Source of the DNA: an uncultured Eubacteriales bacterium
Lineage (GTDB): Bacteria > Bacillota > Clostridia > Christensenellales > Aristaeellaceae
Direction of reading: 5' to 3'
DNA: 64,000 nt
Assembly (NCBI GenBank): GCA_900320085.1
Contig: ONRC01000002.1
Coordinates: 62,001 to 126,000, forward strand
Each line of letters begins with the position of its first letter. Positions within the stretch are counted from its first letter, which is position 1. The translations under genes and the position numbers were made by a program. Below, piece by piece: positions 26,819 through 35,713 of this stretch. The notes below the pieces were generated by a model that searched no databases, was not told the DNA's origin, and saw nothing but the letters and a program-made list of their open reading frames with translations.

Positions 26819-27819
26819 GCTTTCGCTTCCTCCGATATGGTCTGCATAAGTCCTTCCGACAGCGCCGCCCAGCCCACGTTGGCGTTTTTCCATTGACGGG
26901 CGGTTAAAATGGCTTCCAGTATTCTGCGCAGGGAAGCCGGGGGCGCGCTTTGCCAGGCGGGGGGAAAATCATCCGCCCGGTCGGAATCGCCCTGAATTTT
27001 CGCGTGCAGCAGGGCGCGGATCTCCTGTTCCAGGATATCCAGCAGCCTGTCCCCGTTGTCCTTTTGGTCCTTGAGGGCCTGCGCCGCACCGGGCAGCGAC
27101 GACGTGCCGCGCACCGATAAAAAGCTGCGCTTCACCGTTTCCCGGGCCTGCCAGTAGGAGGCGTCCTCCTGCATCTGCAAAGCCCTCCCCAGGCTGCCTT
27201 CGCAGTAAGCGGACAGCGCATTGGCCCGGTCCTGCGGGATGCCGCGCTTTAACAGCGCCTGCTCGATCTTTCCCGCCTCCCAGGGCTGCACCCGCACGCA
27301 CCGGCAGCGGGAACGGATGGTAGGCAGCACCGCCGATTCCACGTCGCAGGTGAGCAGAAAATAGGTGTCTGCCGCCCCGTCCTCCAGGGTTTTGAGCAGG
27401 CAGTTCTGAGCCTGGGGCGTCATCTTTTCGGCGTTTTCGATCACCACCACCCGCCGGCCGCCCTCCAGACTGTGGCGGCTCAGGGTGTCGATCATGCCGC
27501 GCAGGGCGTCAATCTTGATGGTCTTTTCCTTGGCCAGCGGCGCGGGAAACAGGGCGTCCGGGTGCGTGCGCGAAAGGAAGCGCCTGCATTCCCGGCATTC
27601 GCCGCAGGGTTTTTTTTCCTCATTGTCCGTGCCTTTGCATAAAAGGGCCTGGGCCAGCAGCCGCGCAAACGTGCGCTTGCCCACGCCGCTTTCCCCGATC
27701 AGCAGCACCGCCGGGGCCATGCGTCCGTTCAAAAAATCGCGCCAAAGGGCGAGGAGGGTTTCACTCCCCGCCGCGCATTGCCGGAGCGTCAGCGCCCCTG
27801 TTTCATCAATACTTGACAA
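26806..27819 (-). CDS. holB: DNA polymerase III delta' subunit
   Basis: A 337-residue clamp-loader subunit of the replisome. The P-loop region GESGVGKRTFARLLAQAL (about 42-59) is followed by the zinc module CGECRECRRF and the IDALRGMIDTL stretch. SRC in PTIRSRCRCVRV is the arginine-finger motif. The C-terminal collar domain is present. The start overlaps the end of darA by 14 bases, so the two are translationally coupled. Chromosomal pairing with darA and ricT supports the call over the DnaX subunit, as does the short length. Confidence 0.93.
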   Translation of the reverse strand: MSSIDETGALTLRQCAAGSETLLALWRDFLNGRMAPAVLLIGESGVGKRTFARLLAQALLCKGTDNEEKKPCGECRECRRFLSRTHPDALFPAPLAKEKTIKIDALRGMIDTLSRHSLEGGRRVVVIENAEKMTPQAQNCLLKTLEDGAADTYFLLTCDVESAVLPTIRSRCRCVRVQPWEAGKIEQALLKRGIPQDRANALSAYCEGSLGRALQMQEDASYWQARETVKRSFLSVRGTSSLPGAAQALKDQKDNGDRLLDILEQEIRALLHAKIQGDSDRADDFPPAWQSAPPASLRRILEAILTARQWKNANVGWAALSEGLMQTISEEAKAWQV

Positions 27820-28135
27820 ACTGATCCACCGCTAAAATGAACACCGTCGCGCCGCCCACCGTCACTTCGATGGGATAGGAGGCGTACATGCCGGAGGAGC
27901 CGCCCATGGTGACCGGGGACGTGGCGATCTGCTTGCGGCTCTTGCATACCTTTTCAATAATGTCCAGGCAGTCCTGCACACGGCTGTCCTCCACGCCCGC
28001 CAGAATGGTGGTGTTTCCGGATTTCAGAAAGCCGCCGGTGGTGGCCAGCTTGGTCACGCTGAACCCGTCGTTCATCAAGTTTCCGATCAGGCGGGAAGCG
28101 TCCTCATCCTGAACGATCGCAATAATCAGTTTCAC
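27806..28135 (-). CDS. darA: Cyclic-di-AMP receptor DarA (PstA, DUF970)
   Basis: A 109-residue PII-like signalling protein that forms trimers and binds c-di-AMP. KLIIAIVQDEDASRLIGNLM forms the first strand and helix, and VTKLATTGGFLKSGNTT is the conserved ligand-binding loop, followed by GGATVFILAVDQF at the end. The GTG start at 28135 has AAGGAG 8 bases upstream; in-frame extension to 28225 has no such site. It leads the holB-ricT-deacetylase-Sel1 operon. The synthesising enzyme CdaA is encoded at 40 kb in this window. Confidence 0.94.
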   Translation of the reverse strand: MKLIIAIVQDEDASRLIGNLMNDGFSVTKLATTGGFLKSGNTTILAGVEDSRVQDCLDIIEKVCKSRKQIATSPVTMGGSSGMYASYPIEVTVGGATVFILAVDQFVKY

Positions 28136-28246
28136 TTTGATCTCTCCTTTCGGGATTGCTGTATCGCGGCGCAGCTTAAAATGCACGCCTGCCGCTTTTC
28201 CGAAGCGCCTGGCTTCGCTCGTCAAAAAACCTTTGCTTCCACTTTT

Positions 28247-28275
28247 ATTATACTACATCATCCCGGAAATATCAA
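28247..28275 (-). promoter_or_regulatory. Promoter of darA-holB-ricT operon
   Basis: On the minus strand, TTGATA (28275-28270), a 17-base spacer and TATAAT (28252-28247). The -10 lies in the string TAGTATAATAA that recurs at two other promoters of this window. Confidence 0.82.
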
Positions 28276-28350
28276 CTGTTCCGCCGATTCCGGTCAGGGC
28301 AAACGCTTACGAAACAAGATGAGACGTGGAATGAACAACCTTGCCATTGC

Positions 28351-28372
28351 AGGGGCGGATATCATCCGCCCG
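28351..28372. repeat. GGGCGGAT palindrome, family E, copy 1 (single arm)
   Basis: GGGCGGAT (28353-28360) and ATCCGCCC (28364-28371) are inverted around ATC. It matches one arm of the 100-base element at 53256-53355. It lies 25 bases beyond the GH106-like gene stop, in the 262-base gap that otherwise holds the darA promoter. Confidence 0.75.
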
Positions 28373-28397
28373 AAACCTGGATCATCATTCATGTATG

Positions 28398-30497
28398 TCA
28401 ATTCGGAGTCGCTTCCTCCAGCCCATAGGACACGGGTCTGCCGTACTGGTTGGCTTTGCTGCCGGTAACGGTCAGACGCAGGTCGTTTTGCGGCTGATTC
28501 AGCGTGCCGGCAGGCAGAAGGAAGGTGTGGGGGTTCCAGAAGGACACGCCGACGAAGCTGCCGTTGACATACAGTTCTGCCATTTCCTCCGCCTGAACGC
28601 TGACCGTCACATCGGTATCCTGATATGGGACCGACGCGGTATAGGTTTTCTGTATTGCTTCCGGGTTTTCCTCCGTCAGCGCAAAGGAGGGGCGCAGCTG
28701 CGGCGGCTCCCGCTTTTCCGGCAGTGCAGCCCAGGCCGCTTTGCTGTCGCAGGCAAACAGCAGCAGGCTTTCGCGGCGGCCAAGGCACAGCCGGAAAGAA
28801 GCTCTTCCTTCGCCGATATGGGCCTCCAACCGATTGACCTGTCCATTCCACAGGTCGTACTGCGCCAGCGGCAGGCAGGCGTTGACCGTTGCTTCCGTGT
28901 CGATTGGGTCCTCTCCCTCGTTGGTCAGCAGCCAGCAGGCGACGCCGTCCCGGATGAAGCGCGCGCAGCGCAGGAAGGGCTGGGGCGAAGCGCAGACAAT
29001 ATCCGCCTCCACAGCATCGGCATCATGGAGGACGCTCGGCCACTGTTCCTCGGGAGCGATGACGGCGCGGTACTCCCTTCCCCGGCAGATCAGCTTTCCA
29101 TCCGCTTCCCGGCATTCGGGCCATACGCTTTCCGGCAGGTATTGGAAGCCTCGCTGGGATTCCAGCAGCGGCTTCACCAGCTCGGGGTGCAAATCCCGGT
29201 TGCGGCAGGCCACGGCAATTTCGGCGGACAATTCCAGATCGGTCATCAGCCAGGACAAGCGGGTCATATAGTCCGCCCACAAACGGTAATGGGGCCACCA
29301 GATGCTGCCCGGCCCCACGTCCGGGGGACGCTCCTGGCTCCGGGCGCCCGCCAGGCTGTAATAGAACGCATGCGGGATAAACAGATTTACGCCCCGAACG
29401 GCCAGCCAGTCGATGTACCATTTCATGTCCGACCCGGTAAAATGCCAGGGGTTGCCGTTCCGGTTGCAGGTGCCGAAGCACTCGTTGCTGTTGCGGCGGC
29501 GTCCCATCAGCCGGGCCGCGTCGGCGGAGCATTTGCCCATCACGCTGTCCATGCCTATCGCGCCGCCCGTTTCCGGCGCGACCCAGCGGAACACCAGGTC
29601 CTGGCCCGGCGTGTGGAAATAACGCAGCGCCTCGATGTCGTCGCTCTGGTGGGGGTGGCCCATGAGGGCGATGCCATGGGCTTCGCACCAGGCGGACAGC
29701 GCGGCGTAATATACGTTTCCTTCCCGCTCCAGGATCAGGCGGTGATACAGTTTCGTGCCCTCGTTTTCTTCCCCGGAAAACAGGGCGGTCAGATCGGACA
29801 GTTTTCCGTCCGCGGCGGTGAACACGGCGTCAAAGCCCTTGCTCCAGGGGAACAAATCCCGGACGTTTCTGCCCAGGATGCTGGGCTCGTCGGTAAAGAA
29901 GCCGATGACCGTTTTGCCGAAATGCTCCCCCAGCTCCCGAGCATAGGCTTCATGGGTCAGCTCGATGAAGCGCCTGACTGCCCGGGGGTTGAGAATATCG
30001 GCGCTGGGCGGGGCGTTTTCTTCGCCGTCGTCCTCGCCGAAGTGCACGCCCCGGATGGTGCCCCCGCTGAACCGCTCCACCAGGAAGCCGTTATCCGTTT
30101 CCGCCAGTACCCGATCGCCGGGTTCGGGTGTTCGCGTCAGCCCCAGGCCACGGCTGGCCAGGTCGGGATTTTCCCGCACGATCAGGCCTCCCGCCGATCC
30201 GGAGGGATACATGCCTTCGTCGTACAGAATAACCTGCATTCCCAGGTCCGCCGCCGTTTCCACCACCGTGCGGATATAGGAAAAGAATGTGGGTGACAGA
30301 TATGCGATCCGGTCGCTCAGTCCCATCCGGGGATGCGGCACCACGCCATATACCCCATGATCCCGGAACGCCCGCAGCTGCCGCCGGATCTCCGCATGAG
30401 ACAAATCGTCATTCAGGAACCAGAACGGGACAGGGGTAAACTCACGGGGAGGGTTGGCCAAATCCTGGAGCAAGGAGTTTTGTTTATCTGGTTTCAT
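28398..30497 (-). CDS. GH106-like glycoside hydrolase (alpha-L-rhamnosidase type)
   Basis: A 699-residue cytoplasmic protein without signal peptide. The N-terminus PVPFWFLNDDLSHAEIRRQL followed by HGVYGVVPHPRMGLS matches the glycosyl hydrolase 106 pattern. Further landmarks are YDEGMYPSGSAGG, TDEPSILG (probable acidic catalytic region near residue 215) and a C-terminal beta-sandwich (last 120 residues). GH106 enzymes release L-rhamnose from plant pectin or glycosides. The cytoplasmic location fits import of oligosaccharide by the neighbouring LplABC-type importer. The start MKPDKQ at 30497 has AAGGAA 8 bases upstream. It has its own promoter. It is shorter than many secreted GH106 enzymes, so substrate assignment is tentative. 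Confidence 0.75.
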   Translation of the reverse strand: MKPDKQNSLLQDLANPPREFTPVPFWFLNDDLSHAEIRRQLRAFRDHGVYGVVPHPRMGLSDRIAYLSPTFFSYIRTVVETAADLGMQVILYDEGMYPSGSAGGLIVRENPDLASRGLGLTRTPEPGDRVLAETDNGFLVERFSGGTIRGVHFGEDDGEENAPPSADILNPRAVRRFIELTHEAYARELGEHFGKTVIGFFTDEPSILGRNVRDLFPWSKGFDAVFTAADGKLSDLTALFSGEENEGTKLYHRLILEREGNVYYAALSAWCEAHGIALMGHPHQSDDIEALRYFHTPGQDLVFRWVAPETGGAIGMDSVMGKCSADAARLMGRRRNSNECFGTCNRNGNPWHFTGSDMKWYIDWLAVRGVNLFIPHAFYYSLAGARSQERPPDVGPGSIWWPHYRLWADYMTRLSWLMTDLELSAEIAVACRNRDLHPELVKPLLESQRGFQYLPESVWPECREADGKLICRGREYRAVIAPEEQWPSVLHDADAVEADIVCASPQPFLRCARFIRDGVACWLLTNEGEDPIDTEATVNACLPLAQYDLWNGQVNRLEAHIGEGRASFRLCLGRRESLLLFACDSKAAWAALPEKREPPQLRPSFALTEENPEAIQKTYTASVPYQDTDVTVSVQAEEMAELYVNGSFVGVSFWNPHTFLLPAGTLNQPQNDLRLTVTGSKANQYGRPVSYGLEEATPN

Positions 30498-30538
30498 TTT
30501 GGTATTCCTTTCAGGCTCGTTCCTATGATTCATTTTTC

Positions 30539-30567
30539 ATTATACCAACTGCCGCCCGCCGTGTCCA
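30539..30567 (-). promoter_or_regulatory. Promoter of the GH106-like gene
   Basis: On the minus strand, TGGACA (30567-30562), a 17-base spacer and TATAAT (30544-30539) preceded by TGG. Confidence 0.82.
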
Positions 30568-30589
30568 GAAAAACATCGGCCCGGAACGC

Positions 30590-30617
30590 AGAAAAGCCGG
30601 GGCCCTGTGGCCCCGGC
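30590..30617 (-). terminator. Terminator after carbohydrate binding-protein gene
   Basis: A 9-base-pair stem GCCGGGGCC / GGCCCCGGC with a CTGT loop and TTTT on the minus strand. It separates the importer genes from the GH106-like gene. Confidence 0.88.
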
Positions 30618-30639
30618 CATGGTTGTACCGGAGAAAGAC

Positions 30640-32274
30640 TTACTTGCCCAGGTCCACTTCGGTGGCGGTCTGGTTCAGCATATGGGTGGAATTGCCCGCT
30701 TCATAAGCGGCGGCGCGTTCGTCGATGACTTCCTGATAACCGGCATCCAGGTATTCCTGAGCAAACTGCTGATACAGAGCGTCGAATTCCTCGGGCGCGC
30801 ACATGGTCAGCTTGTCGCGGTATTCCTTGTACTTTTCGGTCAGCACCTTCTGGTACTCGGCTTCGGCTTCCATGGTGACGGAGTACAGGGCGTTGGCGAT
30901 GGCCCAGCCCGCATCCCTCACGGCGACCTTGTCATGATACCAGTTGATGACATCCTGGGTGAAGTCCTGAGGCAGGTCGTGGGGCATGTTGTTGCTGATC
31001 ACGTCCTCGATGGTACCGGCCTGGCGGGCTTCGATGGTGATGCACCAGTAGTCCTTGTTGTTGGAGAAGCCCATCTTATAGTCGCCGTTGTAGTCGCTGA
31101 CGGAGACGGGCAGCTTGTTCTCGTCATAGTTGAAGTTTTCGCCCTCGATGCCCCACTGGAAGGTGAACAGGTTTTCAGGCTGGGTCAGCCATTCCATGTA
31201 CATCCAGGCGGCCTTGATCTGGTCTTCGCTGGCGAAGGCGGAGAAGCCCACCATCATGCCGAAGGGGTTGTCAGTGCGGTAGCCGGGGTTGCTGCCGGTT
31301 TCGGGATCGATCTTGCCGTTGACGGGCACGATGGCCAGCTCGGCGTCGGGATTGGCTTCATAGAACGCGGTCAGCCAGTCCATATTGGCGGAGATGTAGC
31401 CGCCGTACTGATAGTTCTTGCCGTTGATGAAGTTGGTCTTGTCGTCTTCGGTGCCGGTCAGGTAGTATTCGGGGTTCAGGATGCCGGCGTTGTAGCGGTA
31501 GTTTTCGTTCTTGAGCAGCTTATAGTTGGGTTCCCAGCCCAGGGAAGGAATGTTGTAGTCGCCGTACATGGCCCATTCTTTTTCGTCCAGGGGCCAGGTG
31601 CGCCAGCTGTAGTTCTGGTCGGAGCCCACGCCGGTGATCATGGTGCCACCGGCAGGATATTCGGCAATGCCCGCTTCCTTGATCTTGAGCATGGCATCGT
31701 TGAATTCACTGGTGGTGAGGGGGATGTGGTCATAGCCGATCTGCTTCAGCCAGTCCATACGGACGAAGTTCTGGAACGTATAGGAGGTGTCATAGTAGGG
31801 ACGCAGGGCGGCCACGAAGTAGGTGTCGCCGTTGATCTGGGTGTAGGTCAGCTGGTTGTTTTCCACCATCCGGTTGTAGTAGGTGGGAGCGATGGCGGCG
31901 AAGTCATCCATGTTGAAGGTGGCCAGATAGCCGTCGCCCGCCCACTGGGTGACCTTGGGATAGTCATATTCCATCAGCACGGTGGGCAGGTCCTGAGCCG
32001 CCGCCAGCATGGAATACTTGGTCAGCACGTCGCTGCGGGGGATGGCGACGTAGTTCACGGTGATGTTGTACTTGTCGCCGAAGTTTTCCTGGATCCACTT
32101 GGTCCAGTAGTTGTCTTCCACGTTGGGCACGCCCGCCTGACCGCGGTCATACACCGGGATGGTGATGCTGACGTTCTCGGCAAAGGGCTCCCACGCGGGC
32201 GTTTCCGCGGACGCGAAGGACGCGATGCTCAGCAGCATGACCGCTGCCAGCGCCAGGGCAAGGATCTTTTTCAT
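30640..32274 (-). CDS. Carbohydrate ABC transporter substrate-binding protein
   Basis: A 544-residue secreted binding protein of the large LplA type, which binds oligosaccharides. The signal peptide MKKILALALAAVMLLSIASF ends near ASAE with no lipobox Cys, so release or another anchoring mode is implied. Aromatic-rich segments such as EDNYWTKWIQENFGDKYN fit sugar binding. The start at 32274 has AGGAGG about 8 bases upstream; the longer in-frame reading to 32412 runs through a heptamer repeat and is rejected. It follows the two permease genes and is separated from them by that repeat. No ATPase gene is present; such importers usually share a MsmX-type ATPase encoded elsewhere. Confidence 0.9.
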   Translation of the reverse strand: MKKILALALAAVMLLSIASFASAETPAWEPFAENVSITIPVYDRGQAGVPNVEDNYWTKWIQENFGDKYNITVNYVAIPRSDVLTKYSMLAAAQDLPTVLMEYDYPKVTQWAGDGYLATFNMDDFAAIAPTYYNRMVENNQLTYTQINGDTYFVAALRPYYDTSYTFQNFVRMDWLKQIGYDHIPLTTSEFNDAMLKIKEAGIAEYPAGGTMITGVGSDQNYSWRTWPLDEKEWAMYGDYNIPSLGWEPNYKLLKNENYRYNAGILNPEYYLTGTEDDKTNFINGKNYQYGGYISANMDWLTAFYEANPDAELAIVPVNGKIDPETGSNPGYRTDNPFGMMVGFSAFASEDQIKAAWMYMEWLTQPENLFTFQWGIEGENFNYDENKLPVSVSDYNGDYKMGFSNNKDYWCITIEARQAGTIEDVISNNMPHDLPQDFTQDVINWYHDKVAVRDAGWAIANALYSVTMEAEAEYQKVLTEKYKEYRDKLTMCAPEEFDALYQQFAQEYLDAGYQEVIDERAAAYEAGNSTHMLNQTATEVDLGK

Positions 32275-32318
32275 TGGGTTATCCTCCTTTATTATTAGGG
32301 CATTCCGCCCTTGGGAAC

Positions 32319-32446
32319 GTAGGTGAGGTAGGAAGTAGGAGGTGGGAGGTAGGAGGTGAAGTTTGAATAAAACAGTGCCGCTTGAACCCAGCGGATAGAA
32401 CTGGCATTTCAAACCTCCTACCTCCTACTTTCAACCTCCTACCTGT
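32319..32446. repeat. Heptamer inverted repeat, family B, copy 2
   Basis: The left arm (32319-32367) holds about six units near GTAGGAG, and the right arm (32407-32445) four to five CTCCTAC units; the loop is about 39 bases and unrelated to other copies. It starts 7 bases after the permease stop codon (minus strand) and separates it from the binding-protein gene. Confidence 0.87.
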
Positions 32447-32451
32447 TGTTA

Positions 32452-33369
32452 TCACCCTTTCACCGCGCCGACCATGACGCCCTTGACGAAGTACTTTTGC
32501 AGGAAGGGGTAGATGCAGATGATCGGGATGGTGGCGAACATGATGCAGGCGGCCTGGAGCACCTCGGGGGTGCTGGTCACTTCGATGGCTTCGGACAGGG
32601 TGGCGGTCTGGGCTTCGGTGGCGGAGGCCACCAGCTGGTACAGCTTGTACTGGATCATCTTGAGGGCTTCTTTGGTGATGTAGTATTTATTGTCCGCGTA
32701 GCTGTTCCAACGGCCCACGGCGTAGAACAGAGAAAGCGTGGCGATGATGGGCATGGACAGGGGCAGCACGATCTGGAACAGGATCTGGAAGTTGCTGGCC
32801 CCGTCCAGGAACGCCGCCTCCTCCAGGCTGTCCGGGATGGAGGACTGGAAGTAGTTCTTCATGATCAGCATGTTATAGGAAGAATAGATCAGCGGCAGGA
32901 TCAGCACCCACATGGTGTTGAGCAGGTTCAGATCCTTGTACAGCAGGTAGGTGGGGATCAGACCGGCGCTGAAATACATGGGGATCATGAGCAGGAAGGT
33001 AAAGAACGCGCGACCCTTCAGGCGCTTTTTGGAAAGCGGATAAGCGGCGCAGGTGCACACGATCATGCCCATCAGGGTGAAGATGGCCACCACTTCCACG
33101 CTGTACAGGAAGGAGTGCACCAGGGTGCCGTCCTGGAAAATGGAGGTGTAAGCGTCAAAGTTGATGCCTTTGGGCCAGAGCACCACGGACTTTTGCATCA
33201 CGGCGGTGTTGCTGGAAATGGACTTGGCCGCCAGGTGGATGAAGGGCAGGATGCAGGTCAGGCACAGCAGCACCAGCACGAAGATGATGATGAAGTCGCC
33301 GATGGAAAATTTTCGGATGGCATGGGAACCGTCGTTGATGGTGTCGAAGTCTTTTTCTTTCTTTGCCAT
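32452..33369 (-). CDS. Carbohydrate ABC transporter permease (LplC/YtcP type)
   Basis: A 305-residue inner-membrane permease with six predicted segments. The EAA loop is present as SLEEAAFLDGASNFQILFQIVLP near residue 190, contacting a shared ATPase. The N-terminal cytosolic region and FINFDAYTSIF-like outward segment match LplC/YtcP members. The ATG at 33369 has AAGGGGG about 9 bases upstream; the in-frame GTG at 33378 is less well placed. It lies 13 bases after the partner permease, so both are one translational unit. The C-terminus FVKGVMVGAVKG is the usual end of the family. Confidence 0.93.
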   Translation of the reverse strand: MAKKEKDFDTINDGSHAIRKFSIGDFIIIFVLVLLCLTCILPFIHLAAKSISSNTAVMQKSVVLWPKGINFDAYTSIFQDGTLVHSFLYSVEVVAIFTLMGMIVCTCAAYPLSKKRLKGRAFFTFLLMIPMYFSAGLIPTYLLYKDLNLLNTMWVLILPLIYSSYNMLIMKNYFQSSIPDSLEEAAFLDGASNFQILFQIVLPLSMPIIATLSLFYAVGRWNSYADNKYYITKEALKMIQYKLYQLVASATEAQTATLSEAIEVTSTPEVLQAACIMFATIPIICIYPFLQKYFVKGVMVGAVKG

Positions 33370-33382
33370 ACGTCCCACCCCC

Positions 33383-34333
33383 TTACAGCAAGCCGTCTTC
33401 GCCCATTGCTTTGGCGAAGCGGTCGCTCAGCAGCACCAGCATCAGCCCCACCAGGCTCTGGAACAGACCCACGGCGGTGGCCATGCTGAACTTGGAGCTT
33501 GCCAGACCTTTTTCATAAATATAAATGGCAAGCTGATATTGGTAATCGCGCACCTGGGTGTTGGCGAACACGTCCAGGCGCTCGAAGTTGCTGCCCATGA
33601 TTTTGCCCAGGTTCATGATCAAAAGCACCACGATGGTGGAGCGGATGCCGGGCAGGGTGATATGCCAGATGCGCTGCATGCGGCTGGCGCCGTCGATCAT
33701 GGCGGCCTCGTAGAGCTCGCCGCTGATGCCGGTGATGGCGGCCAGGTAAATGATGGTGCCCCAGCCCATGCCCTGCCACACGCCGATGAGCAGGTAGGTG
33801 ACGGCCCAATGGTTCTTTTCCGTCAGGAAGGGGATGCCTTCCTTGATCCAGCCCCAGTTCATCATCAGCACGTTCACGATGCCGGTGGAGGGCTTGAACA
33901 GCTGATACGCCACAGACCCGATGATGACCCAGCTGAGGAAGTGAGGCAGGTACAGCACTGTCTGGGTGACCTTTTTGAACCGGGGGAAGCGCAATTCGTT
34001 CAGCATCAGCGCCAGGATGATGGGCATGGGGAAGCTGACCAGCAGGTCCATCAGGTTGAACACGATGGAGTTTTTCAGGGCGCGGAGGAAGTCCTTGTCC
34101 TTGAACACCTTCTGGAAGGTTTCCCAGCCGACCCACTTGCTGCCCGCGTAGCCCTTGGCGGGCTTGTAATCCATAAAGACCATGCGCAGGCCCGGATATG
34201 CCGCGTAGTTAAAAATGATCACCAGCGCCACGGGAAGCAGCAGCATCAGATACAGATGCCAGTCCCGACTGAGCGCTTTGCCCCAGCTGGTATGCTCCCG
34301 CAGCGAGGGCGCTTTCACCGTTTTTGTGCTCAT
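33383..34333 (-). CDS. Carbohydrate ABC transporter permease (LplB/YteP type)
   Basis: A 316-residue inner-membrane permease with six segments. The EAA loop is ELYEAAMIDGASRMQRIWHI near residue 215. LplB/YteP members form heterodimers with LplC-type permeases, here encoded next. AAGGGGAG lies 8 bases before the ATG. It is the first gene of the importer operon; upstream the divergent AraC family gene probably regulates it. The predicted promoter has a good -10 but poor -35, which fits activator dependence. Confidence 0.93.
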   Translation of the reverse strand: MSTKTVKAPSLREHTSWGKALSRDWHLYLMLLLPVALVIIFNYAAYPGLRMVFMDYKPAKGYAGSKWVGWETFQKVFKDKDFLRALKNSIVFNLMDLLVSFPMPIILALMLNELRFPRFKKVTQTVLYLPHFLSWVIIGSVAYQLFKPSTGIVNVLMMNWGWIKEGIPFLTEKNHWAVTYLLIGVWQGMGWGTIIYLAAITGISGELYEAAMIDGASRMQRIWHITLPGIRSTIVVLLIMNLGKIMGSNFERLDVFANTQVRDYQYQLAIYIYEKGLASSKFSMATAVGLFQSLVGLMLVLLSDRFAKAMGEDGLL

Positions 34334-34582
34334 TAACGTTCTCCCCTTTGGTTCATGATCGTGACGTTTGACGCACCTTGCATTTTTTCTTAGCCTACGG
34401 TTATTATACTATATCGGGAAAGGCGATTCTATCTGGTTTCAATTCATTTCTGACTGATTTCAACAATTAACTCCTTCAAATATGAAAGATATGGAAAATC
34501 CAAGACCGAATTTGCGCATGACTGATCATTTGCTGTAAAGTGAATAAATATGTAATCATACGATGAAACTATCCGACCACGC
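34334..34582. promoter_or_regulatory. Divergent AT-rich control region of the sugar locus
   Basis: On the minus strand a perfect TATAAT (34408-34403) has only a weak -35 (TAGAAT at 34431-34426). The block 34430-34560 is clearly richer in A and T than its surroundings and is the probable site for the AraC-type regulator. No clear repeated operator could be picked out by eye. Confidence 0.5.
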
Positions 34583-34611
34583 TTGCCAAATCCGCTGCCG
34601 CAGGGTATAAT
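34583..34611 (+). promoter_or_regulatory. Promoter of the AraC family gene
   Basis: TTGCCA (34583-34588), a 17-base spacer and TATAAT (34606-34611). Transcription would begin near 34618, within the ribosome site, giving a leader of about 16 bases. Confidence 0.75.
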
Positions 34612-34633
34612 CAGGGAAAGGAGGATACGCGCC

Positions 34634-35617
34634 ATGGCCAGACCCAAGCAGCCCGTGATCGAATACCGCAGCTATGAGCTGCCGCCGGATTTTCCCCTGA
34701 TCGCGCTCACCGGCGATCAATGGCATATCAGCCCGGTGCCCAGCAAGCGGCTGCATTTTCATAACTGCCTGGAAATTGGCGTCTGCCATGCCGAAAGCGG
34801 CAGCATGATTTTAGGCGGTGAACAGCGCGCGTTTCGCAGCGGGTTTGTCACCTGCATCGCCCGGAACGTGCCCCATACCACCTGGTCCTCCCCCGGCGAG
34901 CACAGCCTGTGGAGTTATCTGTATGTGGACCCGGAAGCGCTGATCGGCCGCAGCGGCCTGGCGGTGATACCGGATCTGAATGAGTTCAACCGGCTGCTCT
35001 CCAGCTGCTGCCTGCTGCTCAGCCCGGAGGAGCATCCCTGGGCCATGCCGATGGTGCTGGACATTCTGAAGGAATGCGAAGCCCAGGCAGAGGGCTGCCG
35101 CGTGTGCGTGCGGGCGCTGTTCCTGGCACTGATGATCCGGCTGCTGCGGATTTTTTCCCGGGACCGCAAGGCCGAACCGGAAAAGAACCTGACCGTTCTG
35201 GCCCCGGCGCTTGATTATCTTTACGCGCATTACAACCAAACCTTTCCTCTGGAAACGCTGGCCGACGTATGCCACATGAGCCCCGCCAATTTCCGGCTGC
35301 TGTTTCACGCGCAGCTGGGCACCAACCCGCTCAATTTCCTACATCAGATGCGGATATTGAAAAGCTGCACCTATCTTCGCACCTCCAAGCGCAGCGTGTC
35401 AGACGTGGCCGCCCAGGTGGGCTATGCGTCCCTGAGCTGCTTCAATCAGCATTTTCAGCGGGTCATGGGCTGTACGCCGTCGGTGTGGCGCAGATCCGGC
35501 GCTTCGGTCCGCCCTTCGCTGGTGCAGCGCAGCGGCTGGCTGGAGGCGGAGGAGCCGGAGGACGCCGCTGTGAATCCTGCGGGAAAGGAGCAAAGCCAGG
35601 TCCCTCAGGAAGTATAA
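34634..35617 (+). CDS. AraC family transcriptional regulator
   Basis: A 327-residue regulator. The N-terminal cupin-like sensor domain (about 25-130) has LHFHNCLEIGVCHAESGSM, a usual sugar-binding form. The C-terminal DNA-binding domain of two helix-turn-helix motifs spans about 200-300 (FPLETLADVCHMSPANFRLL and RSVSDVAAQVGYASLSCFNQ). A tail of about 35 residues follows. The start at 34634 has GGAAAGGAGG upstream. The adjacent divergent importer and GH106-like genes are the obvious targets, presumably activated by a rhamnose- or pectin-derived sugar; this is inferred from position. Confidence 0.9.
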   Translation: MARPKQPVIEYRSYELPPDFPLIALTGDQWHISPVPSKRLHFHNCLEIGVCHAESGSMILGGEQRAFRSGFVTCIARNVPHTTWSSPGEHSLWSYLYVDPEALIGRSGLAVIPDLNEFNRLLSSCCLLLSPEEHPWAMPMVLDILKECEAQAEGCRVCVRALFLALMIRLLRIFSRDRKAEPEKNLTVLAPALDYLYAHYNQTFPLETLADVCHMSPANFRLLFHAQLGTNPLNFLHQMRILKSCTYLRTSKRSVSDVAAQVGYASLSCFNQHFQRVMGCTPSVWRRSGASVRPSLVQRSGWLEAEEPEDAAVNPAGKEQSQVPQEV

Positions 35618-35713
35618 CGGCTCAATCCGCGCCGAGTCCGTGCCGGGCGATATCTTCCGCTGCATCCGGATGGAAAAAGACCTATAGCCCATGAAAACAG
35701 GAGAACAGAAAAG

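Noticed and set aside
30607-32298. A 563-residue open frame opposite the binding-protein gene
   Set aside because: Compositional shadow (Val/Gly/His-rich) without family motifs; GC-rich third positions on the other strand open the frame.
32275-32412. N-terminal extension of the sugar binding protein
   Set aside because: It would translate the family B repeat; a signal peptide and AGGAGG site support the start at 32274.
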